Shown: positions 35,601-44,008 of the stretch, piece after piece
Layout of the letters: each line of letters begins with the position of its first letter
Position numbering within the stretch: the first letter of the stretch is position 1
Source of the DNA: Streptomyces sp. CB09001
GTDB lineage: Bacteria > Actinomycetota > Actinomycetes > Streptomycetales > Streptomycetaceae
DNA length: 64,000 bases
Reading direction: 5' to 3'
NCBI RefSeq assembly: GCF_003369795.1
Contig: NZ_CP026730.1
Location: 2,728,001 to 2,792,000 of the forward strand
Position numbers and translations under genes: made by a program
Notes under the pieces: model-generated
The model's database searches: none
What the model was told of the DNA's origin: nothing
What the model saw: only the letters and a program-made list of their open reading frames with translations

Positions 35601-36205
35601 CGGAGCGGGTGCTCCTCGGTCGGCGGGAAGACGTCCAGGATGCCGCCGCGCACGGCGAACTCGCCGCGCTTCTCCACCAGCTCGACCCGCGCGTACGCCG
35701 CTGCCGCCAGGGCCTGGACGATCTCCTCCAGGTCGGCGCTCCGCCCGGTGCGCAGGGCCACCGGCTCCAGGTCGCCCAGGCCCTTGACCTGCGGCTGGAG
35801 CACGGAGCGCACGGGGGCGACGACGACAGAGACCGGGCCGGTCTCGGGGTCGTCGGGGCGGGGGTGGGCCAGGCGCCGCAGGACGGCGAGCCGGCGGCCG
35901 ACGGTGTCGCTGCGGGGGCTGAGCCGCTCGTGCGGGAGGGTCTCCCACGACGGGTACTCCACGATGCCCTCGGGGGGCAGCAGGGAGCGCAGCGCCGCCG
36001 CCAGGTCCTCCGCCTCGCGTCCCGTCGCCGTCACCGCCAGCACCGGGCGGCCCGTCTCGCGGGCCAGGGCGGCGATCGCGAAGGGGCGGGCCGCGGGCGG
36101 GCCGACCAGGTCGACGTGCATGCGGTTGCCGTCTGCGGCCGCCGAGATCGCTTCCGCGAGGGCGGTGTCCTTGACTACGGCATCGAGCAGACCGTGCAGG
36201 CTCAT
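32651..36205 (-). CDS. mfd: Transcription-repair coupling factor
   Basis: An 1184-residue ATPase that removes stalled RNA polymerase and recruits the UvrA excision system. The N-terminal UvrB-homology module (about 1-330) is followed by the RNA-polymerase-interacting CarD-like domain ('AGDYIVHEQHGVGRYIEMVQ', about 500). The RecG-like translocase has Walker A 'CGDVGYGKTEIAVRAAF' (about 660), 'LVIVDEEQRFGVEHKEQL' (about 758), 'MSATPIPRTLEMA', and motif VI 'QLRGRVGRG', then the regulatory C-terminus. Length is normal for actinobacteria. ATG 36203-36205 has a poor ribosome site. It appears to be a single-gene unit. Confidence 0.97.
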   Translation of the reverse strand: MSLHGLLDAVVKDTALAEAISAAADGNRMHVDLVGPPAARPFAIAALARETGRPVLAVTATGREAEDLAAALRSLLPPEGIVEYPSWETLPHERLSPRSDTVGRRLAVLRRLAHPRPDDPETGPVSVVVAPVRSVLQPQVKGLGDLEPVALRTGRSADLEEIVQALAAAAYARVELVEKRGEFAVRGGILDVFPPTEEHPLRVEFWGDDVEEIRYFKVADQRSLEVAEHGLWAPPCRELLLTDDVRERARVLAEDHPELGELLGKIAEGIAVEGMESLAPVLVDDMELLLDVLPKGSMSLVCDPERVRTRAADLVATSQEFLQASWAATAGGGEAPIDVDAASLWSIADVRERARELDMMWWSVSPFAADETLTSDADGEGDSDTLKLGMHAPETYRGDTAKALADTKGWLADGWRAVYVTEGHGPASRTVEVLGGEGIAARLDHDLAALSPSVVHVSCGSIDHGFVDPVRKLAVLTETDLTGQKAAGRDGARMPARRRKTIDPLTLEAGDYIVHEQHGVGRYIEMVQRTVQGATREYLVVEYAPAKRGQPGDRLYIPTDQLEQITKYVGGEAPTLHRLGGADWTKTKARAKKAVKEIAADLIKLYSARMAAPGHAFGADTPWQRELEDAFPYAETPDQLTTIAEVKDDMEKTVPMDRLICGDVGYGKTEIAVRAAFKAVQDGKQVAVLVPTTLLVQQHFGTFGERYAQFPVNVKALSRFQSDTESKATLEGLREGSVDIVIGTHRLFSSETKFKDLGLVIVDEEQRFGVEHKEQLKKLRANVDVLTMSATPIPRTLEMAVTGIREMSTITTPPEERHPVLTFVGPYEHKQIGAAIRRELLREGQVFYIHNRVESIDRAAAKLREIVPEARIATAHGQMSEQALEQVVVDFWEKKFDVLVSTTIVESGIDISNANTLIVERGDNFGLSQLHQLRGRVGRGRERGYAYFLYPPEKPLTETAHERLATIAQHTEMGAGMYVAMKDLEIRGAGNLLGGEQSGHIAGVGFDLYVRMVGEAVADYRASLEGGVEEEPPLEVKIELPVDAHVPHDYAPGERLRLQAYRSIASANSEEDVKAVREELVDRYGKLPEPVENLLLVAGLRMLARACAVGEIVLQGNNIRFAPVELRESQELRLKRLYPGSVIKSGTHQVLVPRPKTAKVGGKPLVGRELLGWVGEFLTSILGS

Positions 36206-36294
36206 TCGGGGCACTTTCCGTGCGGGGGTGTACAACACGACGGGCCCGACGCGCGCTGCGGGCCGGGGTGTCTCCAGCGTACGTCGCTGCGCTT

Positions 36295-36357
36295 GGGTGC
36301 GTCGGGGGCTGTGGACGACGCCGGGTGCGTCGGGGGCTGTGGACGACGCCGGGTGCG
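36295..36357. repeat. 28-base tandem duplication upstream of mfd
   Basis: Two exact copies of a 28-base unit beginning GGGTGCGTCGGGGGCTGTGG (36295-36322 and 36323-36350) are followed by the first seven bases of a third. It lies about 90 bases upstream of the mfd start. Confidence 0.9.
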
Positions 36358-36383
36358 TGGTGGGCGGCGCCGCGGTGGCCGTA

Positions 36384-36404
36384 CCAGGGGGCTCCGCCCC
36401 CTGG
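36384..36404. terminator. Short GC hairpin of a common Streptomyces type
   Basis: CCAGGGGG (36384-36391) and CCCCCTGG (36397-36404) with a 5-base loop. Similar GGGGGCTCCGCCCCC hairpins are scattered in streptomycete intergenic regions. It is not immediately behind a gene end here, so its role as a terminator is uncertain. Confidence 0.5.
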
Positions 36405-36627
36405 AACCCCCGGGCCTGTGCCCACCCACCACCCGACTCGGTGGGCTGAAAGGCGAACGCCCGGGTGACGGACGACTCGGGGGGCGAAGGCTCGGGGGGC
36501 GAAGGCTCTCGGGGGGATGGGGAGGCTCGCGCGGGCGGGGCTCACGGCGGGACTCGCCGGGGGGAGGACTCTCGCGGGGGGACTCGCGGGACAGGCGGAG
36601 GCGGCTGTCCGGTTCCGCGCCGCAAAA

Positions 36628-36667
36628 GGCCCGGCGCCTCCGCCCCCTGGGACGTCGGCGCCGGGCC
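36628..36667 (-). terminator. Terminator of the second ABC exporter operon
   Basis: A perfect 11-base-pair stem, GGCCCGGCGCC (36628-36638) with GGCGCCGGGCC (36657-36667), followed on the minus strand by TTTTG. It lies about 45 bases past the permease stop. Confidence 0.8.
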
Positions 36668-36709
36668 CTCCCCCGCAACCCCCGTGTGCGGTGGCTGTCG
36701 GGTCGGGTG

Positions 36710-39274
36710 CTACTCCGTCGCGATGGCGTTCAGGACGTTCATCCGGCCCGCCCGGAAGGCCGGGACCAGCGCGGCGAACAGGCCCACGAAGGCCGAGCCG
36801 ATGAAGACCCCGATGATCGTCGGCCAGGGGATGTCCAGGACGTTCAGGCCCTCCAGGGCGAGCAGCTTCTGGGCGGTGGCGCCCCAGCCCATGCCCAGGC
36901 CGAGGCCGAGCAGGGCACCGAAGAGGGCGATGACCACGGACTCCATGCGGATCATGCGACGCAGCTGGCGGCGGGAGAGGCCGATGGCCCGCATCAGGCC
37001 GATCTCCCGGGTCCGCTCGACCACCGACAGCGCCAGGGTGTTCACCACACCGAGGACGGCGACGATGATCGCCAGGGCGAGCAGGCCGTAGACCATGTTC
37101 AGCAGCTGGCCGATCTGGTCCTTCAGCTCCTGCTTGTAGTCGGTCTGGTCGGCCACCTGGTACTGCGGGTAGGCGTCCAGCGACTTCTTCAGCGCGGCGT
37201 ACGCCTGGTCGGCCTGGCCGTCCTTCGCCTTGGCGAACATGATCATGTTCGGCGGGACGTTCTCGGCCGGCAGGTACTTCTCCATCGTCTCGATGCTGAT
37301 GTACCGGGCGCCCTGGTCGATGGCCACGTCGTCGCTGGTGATCGCGGCGACCTTGAGCTTCGCGGTCTCGCCGCCCTCGAAGGCGACGGAGACGGTGTCG
37401 CCGACGTGCACGCCGTGCTTCTCGGCGTAGTCCGAGCCGACCGACATGGCGTCCGTGCCGTAGGCGGCGGAGAGCTTGCCCTCGGTCGTCGCGCGGCGCA
37501 CGTCCTCGGCGTAGGTGGGGTCGGCGGCCGTGACGCCGTCGTCGTCCGTCCTGCCGTCGGGGGAGGTCAGCGTGGCGTCGAGCACCTTGTAGCGGGTGAC
37601 GTGTTCCAGGCCGGGGGTGTCGGTCATGGCCTTCTCGGCCTGCGGCACGATCCGCTGGTTGCCCTGGACGATGAAGTCCGCGCCGACCGTCTTGTCCAGC
37701 TCGCTGGTGGCCGAGGCGACCATGGAGGAACCGACGACGGAGAGGCAGGCGACCAGGGCGAGGCCGATCATCAGGGCGGCGGCGGTGGCACCGGTTCGGC
37801 GCGGGTTGCGCAGGGCGTTGCGCTCGGCCAGGCGGCCCACGGGACCGAAGGCGCGCAGCAGCACCGCGCTGATCACCCGCACCACGAACCCGGCCAGCAG
37901 CGGGCCGATGACGACGAAGCCGATGAGGGAGAGCACGATGCCCGCGCCGAGCATCATCGAGCCGTCGCTCGCCTTGTCGGCGGAGGCGGCCGTGAGCAGG
38001 GCGGCGACGCCGGAGCCGGTGAGCACCAGGCCGATCAGGCCGCGTATCCAGCCCGCCTTGGCGTCGGCCGGGGTACCGGCGTCGCGCAGGGCGGCCATCG
38101 GGGAGATCTTCCCGGCCCGGCGGGCCGGCAGGTAGGCGGCCAGGACGGTGACGACGACGCCGAGGATCAGGCCGGTCACCGGGGTCGCCGTCTTGATGGT
38201 GAGGTCGTCGGTGGACAGGTTCATGCCCGCCGCCGACATCAGCTTCATCAGGCCGATGGCGATGCCGACACCGGCCGCGACACCGAGGACCGAGCCGACG
38301 ACGCCGAGGAGGAGCGCCTCGACCAGCACCGAGCGGTTGACCTGCCGGCGGGAGGAACCGATGGCCCGCATCAGGCCGATCTCGCGGGTGCGCTGGGCGA
38401 CCAGCATGGAGAAGGTGTTGATGATCAGGAAGATGCCGACCAGGAACGCGATCCCGGCGAAGCCGAGCATGGCGTACTTGATGACGTCCATGAACTCGCC
38501 GACGTCCGCGCGTCCTTCGTCGGACGCCTCCTTGGCCGTCTGGACCTTGAACGTGTCCCCCAGGGCGCCGGACACGTTCTGCTTGAGCTGCGCGTCGGTG
38601 ACACCGGCGGCGGCGGTGACGTTGAACTGGCTGAACCGGTCCGCGCCGCCGAGCAGTTCACGCTGCGCGGTGGCGGTGTCGAAGTAGAGGACCGCGGCAC
38701 CGGGGTTGGTCACGGTGAAGGAGGCGATGCCGACGATCTTCGCCTTGAAGTCGCCGGTCTGCGCGATGGTGCGCAGCTCGTCGCCCATCTTCAGGTCGTG
38801 CTTGTCGGCGGTGTCGGAGTCGACCATCGTCTCGGTCGGGCCGCGCGGGGCGTGGCCCGAGGTGATCTCCATGGACCGCAGGTCGTTCTTGGTCCAGTTC
38901 CCGGCGATGGTGGGGGCGCCGCTGGTGGCCCCCACGTTGTCGTTGTCGGAGTTGACGACCGTCACGTTCATCGAGGAGACCGCGCCCTCGACGGACTCCA
39001 CGCCGTCGACCGAACGGATCTTCTCCAGCGTCGACGCCGGCAGCGACTCGGGCACCCCGTTCTGCGGGGTGTCCTCGGCCTCGACGTCCTTCGGGGCCAC
39101 CGACACGTCCGAGGAGGTGACCGCGAAGAGCTTGTCGAAGGTGGTGTTCATCGTGTCGGTGAACACCAGGGTGCCGCACACGAACGCCACCGACAGCAGC
39201 ACCGCCACCGCCGAGAGCGCCATGCGGCCCTTGTGCGCGAAGAAGTTGCGCATCGAGGTCTTCACGACGGTCAT
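36710..39274 (-). CDS. ABC transporter permease, FtsX/MacB-like (second copy)
   Basis: An 854-residue paralogue of the permease at 9212-11743. It begins 'MTVVKTSMRNFFAHKGRMALSAVAVLLSVAFVCGTLVFTDTM', has an extracytoplasmic domain, then 'VAQRTREIGLMRAIGSSRRQVNRSVLVEALLLG' (about 300), a middle helix pair, a second extracytoplasmic domain, and 'VERTREIGLMRAIGLSRRQLRRMIRMESVVI' near the end. Both halves are FtsX domains with the cytoplasmic coupling helix. Its ATG overlaps the ATPase stop as ATGA (39271-39274), so the two proteins are made together. Confidence 0.93.
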   Translation of the reverse strand: MTVVKTSMRNFFAHKGRMALSAVAVLLSVAFVCGTLVFTDTMNTTFDKLFAVTSSDVSVAPKDVEAEDTPQNGVPESLPASTLEKIRSVDGVESVEGAVSSMNVTVVNSDNDNVGATSGAPTIAGNWTKNDLRSMEITSGHAPRGPTETMVDSDTADKHDLKMGDELRTIAQTGDFKAKIVGIASFTVTNPGAAVLYFDTATAQRELLGGADRFSQFNVTAAAGVTDAQLKQNVSGALGDTFKVQTAKEASDEGRADVGEFMDVIKYAMLGFAGIAFLVGIFLIINTFSMLVAQRTREIGLMRAIGSSRRQVNRSVLVEALLLGVVGSVLGVAAGVGIAIGLMKLMSAAGMNLSTDDLTIKTATPVTGLILGVVVTVLAAYLPARRAGKISPMAALRDAGTPADAKAGWIRGLIGLVLTGSGVAALLTAASADKASDGSMMLGAGIVLSLIGFVVIGPLLAGFVVRVISAVLLRAFGPVGRLAERNALRNPRRTGATAAALMIGLALVACLSVVGSSMVASATSELDKTVGADFIVQGNQRIVPQAEKAMTDTPGLEHVTRYKVLDATLTSPDGRTDDDGVTAADPTYAEDVRRATTEGKLSAAYGTDAMSVGSDYAEKHGVHVGDTVSVAFEGGETAKLKVAAITSDDVAIDQGARYISIETMEKYLPAENVPPNMIMFAKAKDGQADQAYAALKKSLDAYPQYQVADQTDYKQELKDQIGQLLNMVYGLLALAIIVAVLGVVNTLALSVVERTREIGLMRAIGLSRRQLRRMIRMESVVIALFGALLGLGLGMGWGATAQKLLALEGLNVLDIPWPTIIGVFIGSAFVGLFAALVPAFRAGRMNVLNAIATE

Positions 39275-40059
39275 GACGTGCGCCCCCGGGCGTCGAAGTC
39301 CTTCATGCGGTCCAGCACGGCCTCCGCGGTGGGCTTGTACATCTCGTCCACGATCCGGCCGTCGGCGAGGTACAGCACCCGGTCCGCGTAGCTGGCGGCC
39401 ACCGGGTCGTGGGTGACCATCACGATGGTCTGGCCCAGCTCGGTGACCGACCGGCGCAGGAAGCCGAGTACTTCGGCGCCCGCGCGCGAGTCCAGGTTTC
39501 CGGTCGGCTCGTCACCGAAGATGATCTCGGGCTGGGCGGCCAGGGCCCGGGCCACGGCGACCCGCTGCTGCTGGCCGCCGGAGAGCTGGGTGGGCCGGTG
39601 CTTGAGCCGCCCGGCGAGCCCCACGGTCTCCACGACGCGGTCCAGCCACGCGCGGTCGTACTTCCGGCCGGCGATGTCCATGGGCAGCGTGATGTTCTCG
39701 ATCGCGTTGAGCGTCGGGAGCAGGTTGAACGCCTGGAAGATGAAGCCGATCCGGTCCCGGCGCAGCTGCGTGAGCTTCTTGTCCTTCAGGCCGGTGATCT
39801 CGGTCTCGTCGAGGTAGATCCGCCCGCCGGTGACGGTGTCCAGGCCGGCCAGGCAGTGCATCAGCGTGGACTTGCCGGACCCCGAGGGGCCCATGATCGC
39901 GGTGAACTGGCCGCGCGCGATGTCCACGTCCACGTGGTCGAGGGCGACCACCCGGGTCTCGCCCGATCCATAGGCCTTCACGACCTGCCGCGCTCGCGCG
40001 GCAACGGCCGTACGCCCTCCAGTGCTCCCGTGCGTGGGAATACTTACGGCCGATGTCAT
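39271..40059 (-). CDS. ABC transporter ATP-binding protein (second copy)
   Basis: A 262-residue ATPase with Walker A GPSGSGKST, 'FIFQAFNLLPTLNAIENITLPMDIAGR', signature LSGGQQQR, 'IIFGDEPTGNLDSRAGAEVLGFL' and H-loop 'VMVTHDP'. It ends 'VLDRMKDFDARGRTS', almost the same as 'VLDRMKRFDAKGRTS' in the first copy, so the two systems arose by duplication of an ATPase-permease pair. ATG 40057-40059 has GGAGA upstream. The operon is ATPase then permease. Confidence 0.93.
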   Translation of the reverse strand: MTSAVSIPTHGSTGGRTAVAARARQVVKAYGSGETRVVALDHVDVDIARGQFTAIMGPSGSGKSTLMHCLAGLDTVTGGRIYLDETEITGLKDKKLTQLRRDRIGFIFQAFNLLPTLNAIENITLPMDIAGRKYDRAWLDRVVETVGLAGRLKHRPTQLSGGQQQRVAVARALAAQPEIIFGDEPTGNLDSRAGAEVLGFLRRSVTELGQTIVMVTHDPVAASYADRVLYLADGRIVDEMYKPTAEAVLDRMKDFDARGRTS

Positions 40060-40585
40060 GTCAAATCTCCTATGTCGGTCATCGAGTGAGCCACCGGTGC
40101 CGGGCGCGACGTCCGTGCCGCCGCGCATGCGCCTCGCTGCTGTCTCGAAGAGTCTGTCCGGAACCGGGGGCCGGCCGCGCTGGTGTTCAGCGCAGTCTTT
40201 TACTGAGGAAAACCCCACCCCCGTGGGTCCGGTTCACCGCCCCCCAGCGGCGTAAAGCCAGATTAAGGACGACACCGGGCCCGTCTCGTCCTCCGTCGGT
40301 ACGAACCCGCCCCGACCCGTAGTACGGAGGTACCCCTAGGGGCAGTCCACCCTTCGGTGGAGCGGGTCTCGGGGTCGCTCTCCACCCTGAGACGCATCGA
40401 GTGTCCACCCTCACGCGGCGTCAGGAGCAAGCGAGCGCCGCGTGAACAGGGCCGCGGTCACATACCGACCGACCAGTTCGCCCAAAAGGCAGCGTGCTGC
40501 CCAACTCGCGAGTAACGTGCCTGGCTCCCGCCCCCCACCTCCTGCGGTCCACCGCTCGGACCCTAGCCGCGCAAGGAGAACCGGG
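40060..40585. other. Divergent promoter region, ABC exporter and symporter operons
   Basis: About 525 bases without a supported gene. It should contain promoters for the minus-strand exporter and the plus-strand DUF485/symporter pair. Visible elements are a perfect short palindrome TACCCCTAGGGGCA-type core (CCCCTAGGGG, 40333-40342), repeated GTACGGAGGTAC-like sequence just before it (about 40321-40332), and a small hairpin CCACCCTTCGGTGG (40348-40361). These could be operators, but no regulator is adjacent. Confidence 0.4.
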
Positions 40586-41062
40586 ATGTCCTACGACCCG
40601 TCCCCGTCGTACCCGCACCGCCCGCCACCACCCTCGCCCCCGTACACCCCGTACACCCCGTACCCGTCGTACACCCCGTACCCGTCGTACACCCCGCCCC
40701 CCTCGTACCCCCCGCACCTCGACCCCGCGGCCCAGCGCGCTCCCCGCCGCGATCCGCTGGGACACCACAGCGATCTGCGGATCCTGCGCAGCGCCTACCG
40801 CCGGCAGCGGCGCACCGCCACCTTCGCCGCGCTCGGCTACTTCACCCTCTTCCTGCTCCTGTCCGCGTACGCGCCCGGCCTGATGACCGGCACCGCCGTC
40901 GGCGGGCTGCCCACCGGACTGCTGCTCGCGCTGGCCCAGCTCCCCGTCACCTGGCTGGCGATCGCGCTGTACGAGTACACCGCCCGACGCCGCGTCGACC
41001 CGCTCGCGGACCGCATCCGCAAGGAGTCCGAGCTGGACGCGCGACGGGAGGCGGGACGGTGA
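40586..41062 (+). CDS. DUF485 family membrane protein
   Basis: A 158-residue protein. ATG 40586 has AAGGAGAA upstream. The first 55 residues are a Tyr/Pro/Ser repeat tail with YTPYPS units. The rest is a DUF485-like domain: 'LRILRSAYRRQRRTATFAALGYFTLFLLLSAYAPGLMTG', then a second helix and 'YEYTARRRVDPLADRIRKE'. DUF485 proteins are small two-helix partners encoded with acetate-type Na+/solute symporters, as here: the symporter GTG overlaps this stop by four bases (GTGA, 41059-41062). Confidence 0.87.
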   Translation: MSYDPSPSYPHRPPPPSPPYTPYTPYPSYTPYPSYTPPPSYPPHLDPAAQRAPRRDPLGHHSDLRILRSAYRRQRRTATFAALGYFTLFLLLSAYAPGLMTGTAVGGLPTGLLLALAQLPVTWLAIALYEYTARRRVDPLADRIRKESELDARREAGR

Positions 41063-42669
41063 CGGAGTTCAGCGGCAACGCCCAGACGATGTCCCTGGTC
41101 GGCTTCACCGCCGTCGCCACCGTCACGCTGCTGCTGTGCGTGATGACCGGCCCCGACCGGGACGACCTCGACGAGTTCTACACCGGGTACGGCTCCCTGT
41201 CCCCCATGCGCAACGGCCTCGCGATCGCCGGCGACTACATCTCGGCGGCGTCCGTGCTCGGCACCGGCGGCGTCGTCGCCCTCTTCGGCCACGACGGCGT
41301 CGTACTGGCGCTCAGCACCGCGCTGTCCCTGATGCTGCTGATGTTCTTGCTGGCCGAACCTCTGCGCAACGCGGGCCGGTTCACGATGGGCGACGCGCTC
41401 GCCCGCCGGATGCCGGGGCGCGCCGTCCGCATGACGGCCTGCGCCGTGACTCTCGCGGCGCTGCTGCCGCTGATGCTGGTGCAGCTCGCGGGCACCGGCC
41501 AACTGCTCGCCTTCGTCCTCGGCTTCTCCGGCGCTTCCCTGCAGACCGGCTGCATCGTCGGCCTGGGCGCCCTGATGATCAGTTACGCGGCGATCGGCGG
41601 GATGAAGGGCACCGCCCTCATCCAGATCCTCAAGATCGTGATGCTGCTCGGCTCGGGCCTCGTCGTCGCCGCGCTGATCCTGCACCGCTTCGACTGGGAC
41701 CCGGCCGCGCTGTTCGACGCGGCGGCGGACAACAGCGGCGTGGGGTCGGCGTTCCTGAACTCCGGCCTCCAGTTCGCGGGCGGCCCCCACCCGGACGCGG
41801 ACATGATCTCCGCGCAGCTCACCGTCGTCCTCGGCGGCGCCTGCCTCCCGCACGTCACCATGCGCATGTACACCGCCTCCTCGGCCCGCCAGGTGCGCCG
41901 TTCGATGTCCTGGGCGGTGTCCGGCGTGGCGTTGTTCGTGCTGGTCGTCACGGTGATCGGCTTCGGCGCGACGGCGCTGGTGGGGCGCGCGGCCGTCGCC
42001 GGGATCGACCCGCAGGGCAACACCGCCTACCTGCTGGGTTCGCAGGCGGCCTTCGGCGCGGAGGTGTCCACCGCGGAAACGTTCCTGTTCACGACCGTCA
42101 CCACCGCCGTCTTCCTCACCCTGCTCGCCTCCGTCGGCGGCATGATCCTCGCCTGCGCCAACTCCCTGGCCCACGACGTCTTCGCCGCCCGTGTGCGGGA
42201 GATGTCACCGCGCCGCGAGATGACCCTCGCCCGCGTCTCCGCCCTTGCCGTCGGCATCCCGGCGATCGTCCTGGCCACCCTCGTCCAGCACCGCAGTCTC
42301 CAGCCGCTGGTGACCCTGTCCTTCTGCCTGGGCGCCTCGGCCATCGCGCCCGCCCTGGTCTACGGCCTCTTCTGGCGCCGCTACACGCGCGCCGGGCTGC
42401 TCAGCACCCTGATCGGGGGCTCGCTGGCCGTGCTGCTGCTGATGCCGGGCACCAACCTGGTCTCCGGCTCACCGGTGTCCGCCTTCCCCGAGGCCGACTT
42501 CAACTGGTTCCCGTTCACCACGACGGGCGTGGTCTCCATCCCGCTGGGCTTCGCCTGCGGCTGGCTCGGCACGATGCTCTCCGGCCGGCGCAGGGCGCAG
42601 GAACAGCGCCGGCAGTACGAGGCGGTGGAGGGCTGGATCCTGGCCGGCGCGGTACGCAGGGGGGAATGA
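41059..42669 (+). CDS. Sodium:solute symporter, acetate permease (ActP) type
   Basis: A 536-residue integral membrane protein with about 13 helices. The SSS-family features are 'DEFYTGYGSLSPMRNGLAIAGDYISAASVLGTGG' (residues about 38-72; sodium and substrate region), 'EPLRNAGRFTMGDALARRM', 'SYAAIGGMKGTALIQILKIVMLL' and 'ASVGGMILACANSLAHDVFAARV'. ActP-type members import acetate and other short monocarboxylates with sodium. The exact substrate is inference. It is co-translated with the DUF485 partner. The direct-repeat array begins just after its stop. Confidence 0.92.
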   Translation: MTEFSGNAQTMSLVGFTAVATVTLLLCVMTGPDRDDLDEFYTGYGSLSPMRNGLAIAGDYISAASVLGTGGVVALFGHDGVVLALSTALSLMLLMFLLAEPLRNAGRFTMGDALARRMPGRAVRMTACAVTLAALLPLMLVQLAGTGQLLAFVLGFSGASLQTGCIVGLGALMISYAAIGGMKGTALIQILKIVMLLGSGLVVAALILHRFDWDPAALFDAAADNSGVGSAFLNSGLQFAGGPHPDADMISAQLTVVLGGACLPHVTMRMYTASSARQVRRSMSWAVSGVALFVLVVTVIGFGATALVGRAAVAGIDPQGNTAYLLGSQAAFGAEVSTAETFLFTTVTTAVFLTLLASVGGMILACANSLAHDVFAARVREMSPRREMTLARVSALAVGIPAIVLATLVQHRSLQPLVTLSFCLGASAIAPALVYGLFWRRYTRAGLLSTLIGGSLAVLLLMPGTNLVSGSPVSAFPEADFNWFPFTTTGVVSIPLGFACGWLGTMLSGRRRAQEQRRQYEAVEGWILAGAVRRGE

Positions 42670-42686
42670 CGGCGCGGCAGACAGCG

Positions 42687-42917
42687 GGACTCGGCGCGCA
42701 GCACCCGGAGGGCTCACGGCGCGCGTCACGTGGAAGGCTCACGGCGCGCCGCACCCGGAAAACTCACGGCGCGCGTCACGTGGAAAGCTCACAGCGCGGC
42801 ACGTGGAAGGCTCCCGGCGCGCCGCACCCGGAAGGCTCACGGCGCGGCACGTGGAAGACTCACGGCGCGCCGCACCCGGAAAGCTCACAGCGCCGCACCC
42901 GGAAGGCTCACGGCGCG
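42687..42917. repeat. Tandem array of 23-25-base units between convergent genes
   Basis: About nine head-to-tail units beginning CTCACGGCGCG fill the space between the symporter and the coiled-coil gene. Two variants largely alternate: one ends ...CGTCACGTGGAAGG or CGGCACGTGGAAGG, the other ...CCGCACCCGGAAGG. Units are 23 or 25 bases and differ by a 2-base deletion and a few substitutions. There are no unique spacers, so it is not CRISPR. It occupies a position where a terminator would be expected. Confidence 0.9.
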
Positions 42918-42921
42918 GGCG

Positions 42922-43818
42922 TCAGTCCACCTCCACCGCGCGCCCCGTCAGCGCGTGGAGGCTGCTGCGGACTGAGGCCATGTGGGCCTGCAACTCGTCC
43001 CACCGCTCCCCGTGCTCGCGCAGCACCCGTTCCGTGTCGCGGGCGATGCGCTCGCGACGCGCCCGGGCCTCGGCGACCACCTCGGCCGCCCGGTCCCGGG
43101 CCTCCTCCTGCCGCCGCCCGGCCGCCTCCCCGGCGCCGGCCAGCTCCTGCTCCGCCTCGCGCACTCCCTGCTCCGCGCGTGCCACCAGCTCCGCGTGGTG
43201 GGCGTCCAGGGCTCGCACGCGCTCCTCCTCGGCACGCTCGGCGGCGGCCCACCGCTCGGCCAGTTCCCCACGCTGCCCCTCGGCCGTGTCGGCGGTGCGC
43301 CTGCGCATCTCGCGCAGCGCGGACAGTGCCTGCGCGCGCGCCTCCTTCACCTCGCGCCGCGCGCCGATCCGCGCCTCGTCCGCCTCCGCGCGCGCCGCGA
43401 GCAGCAGGTGCCGGGCCCGTTCGTCGGCCTCGGCCCGTACGGCGTCGGCGTGGGCCCGGGCCGCCTCCCGCACGCCGTCCGCGTATGCCCGCGCGTCCTC
43501 CATCAGCCGCTGCGCGGCACCGCGCGCCCGCTCGCGCACCGCCGCCGCCTCCTCCTCGCCGAGCCGGAAGAGATCTCGCGCGCGCTCCCCCAGCACCTCG
43601 TAGTCCTGCGAAGTGAGCTGCGCGACCACTTCCTCCAGGTCTCCCAGGTCCTCTTCCATCTCCCTGGCCAGCACGGTGAGCCGGGCGGCCCGCTCCCAGG
43701 CCGCGTCACGCTCCTTCGAGAGGGCCGCGACACCCGCCTCCACCTGCTCGGGACGGTAACCGCGCTCACGTCCGCGCACGGTCGCGAAACCGTGGGGAGA
43801 GGCCGACGCACCGCTCAT
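42922..43818 (-). CDS. DivIVA/FilP-like coiled-coil protein
   Basis: A 298-residue cytoplasmic protein. The start 'MSGASASPHGFATVRGRERGYRPEQVEAGVAALSKERDAAWERAARL' is the DivIVA-like N-terminal segment (FxxxRGYxxxQVd). The remainder is one continuous Ala/Glu/Arg coiled coil. Proteins of this type in Streptomyces (Scy, FilP and those once labelled cellulose-binding) organise polarity and the cytoskeleton at hyphal tips. This shorter member probably does something related. ATG 43816-43818 is chosen because GGGG is eight bases upstream; an ATG two codons earlier is too close. Confidence 0.85.
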   Translation of the reverse strand: MSGASASPHGFATVRGRERGYRPEQVEAGVAALSKERDAAWERAARLTVLAREMEEDLGDLEEVVAQLTSQDYEVLGERARDLFRLGEEEAAAVRERARGAAQRLMEDARAYADGVREAARAHADAVRAEADERARHLLLAARAEADEARIGARREVKEARAQALSALREMRRRTADTAEGQRGELAERWAAAERAEEERVRALDAHHAELVARAEQGVREAEQELAGAGEAAGRRQEEARDRAAEVVAEARARRERIARDTERVLREHGERWDELQAHMASVRSSLHALTGRAVEVD

Positions 43819-43939
43819 GCTCATCACCCCTGAATCACCCTTTGCGTTCCGCTTGTGGTGAATCTGCCGCATCATATGGACCTGACCGACTTTATGGACC
43901 AGACGTAACCCCACATAATCCGACACACCGCGCACAAAC

Positions 43940-43981
43940 GGGCGGGGCCCGGTCGACTCACAGGTCGACCGGGCCCCGCCC
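43940..43981 (-). terminator. Terminator at the end of the deaminase/SUKH operon
   Basis: A perfect 18-base-pair hairpin (arm GGGCGGGGCCCGGTCGAC, 43940-43957, with 43964-43981; loop TCACAG) lies 27 bases past the stop at 44009. It isolates the operon from the coiled-coil gene. Confidence 0.85.
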
Positions 43982-44008
43982 GTCGGGTACGTCAGCGGCG
44001 CGGACGCC

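Larger units (their letters stand above)
36206..36709. other. Intergenic region rich in repeats and hairpins
   Basis: About 500 bases between mfd and the permease gene with no supported gene. It contains a 28-base tandem duplication (36295-36357), a short hairpin (36384-36404), several copies of a CTCGGGGGGCGAAGG-like unit around 36477-36510, other G-rich direct repeats to about 36600, and a T-tailed terminator for the permease operon. The mfd promoter must also lie here. Plus-strand frames across it look like repeat artefacts. Confidence 0.5.

Noticed and set aside
32612-39391. A very long plus-strand open frame opposite mfd and the ABC permease
   Set aside because: It is antisense to two certain genes, is Val/Leu/Gly/Asp-rich in the way reverse frames of high-GC genes are, and has no family motif.
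42687-42917. CRISPR array
   Set aside because: Units are contiguous with no unique spacers and there are no cas genes in the window.
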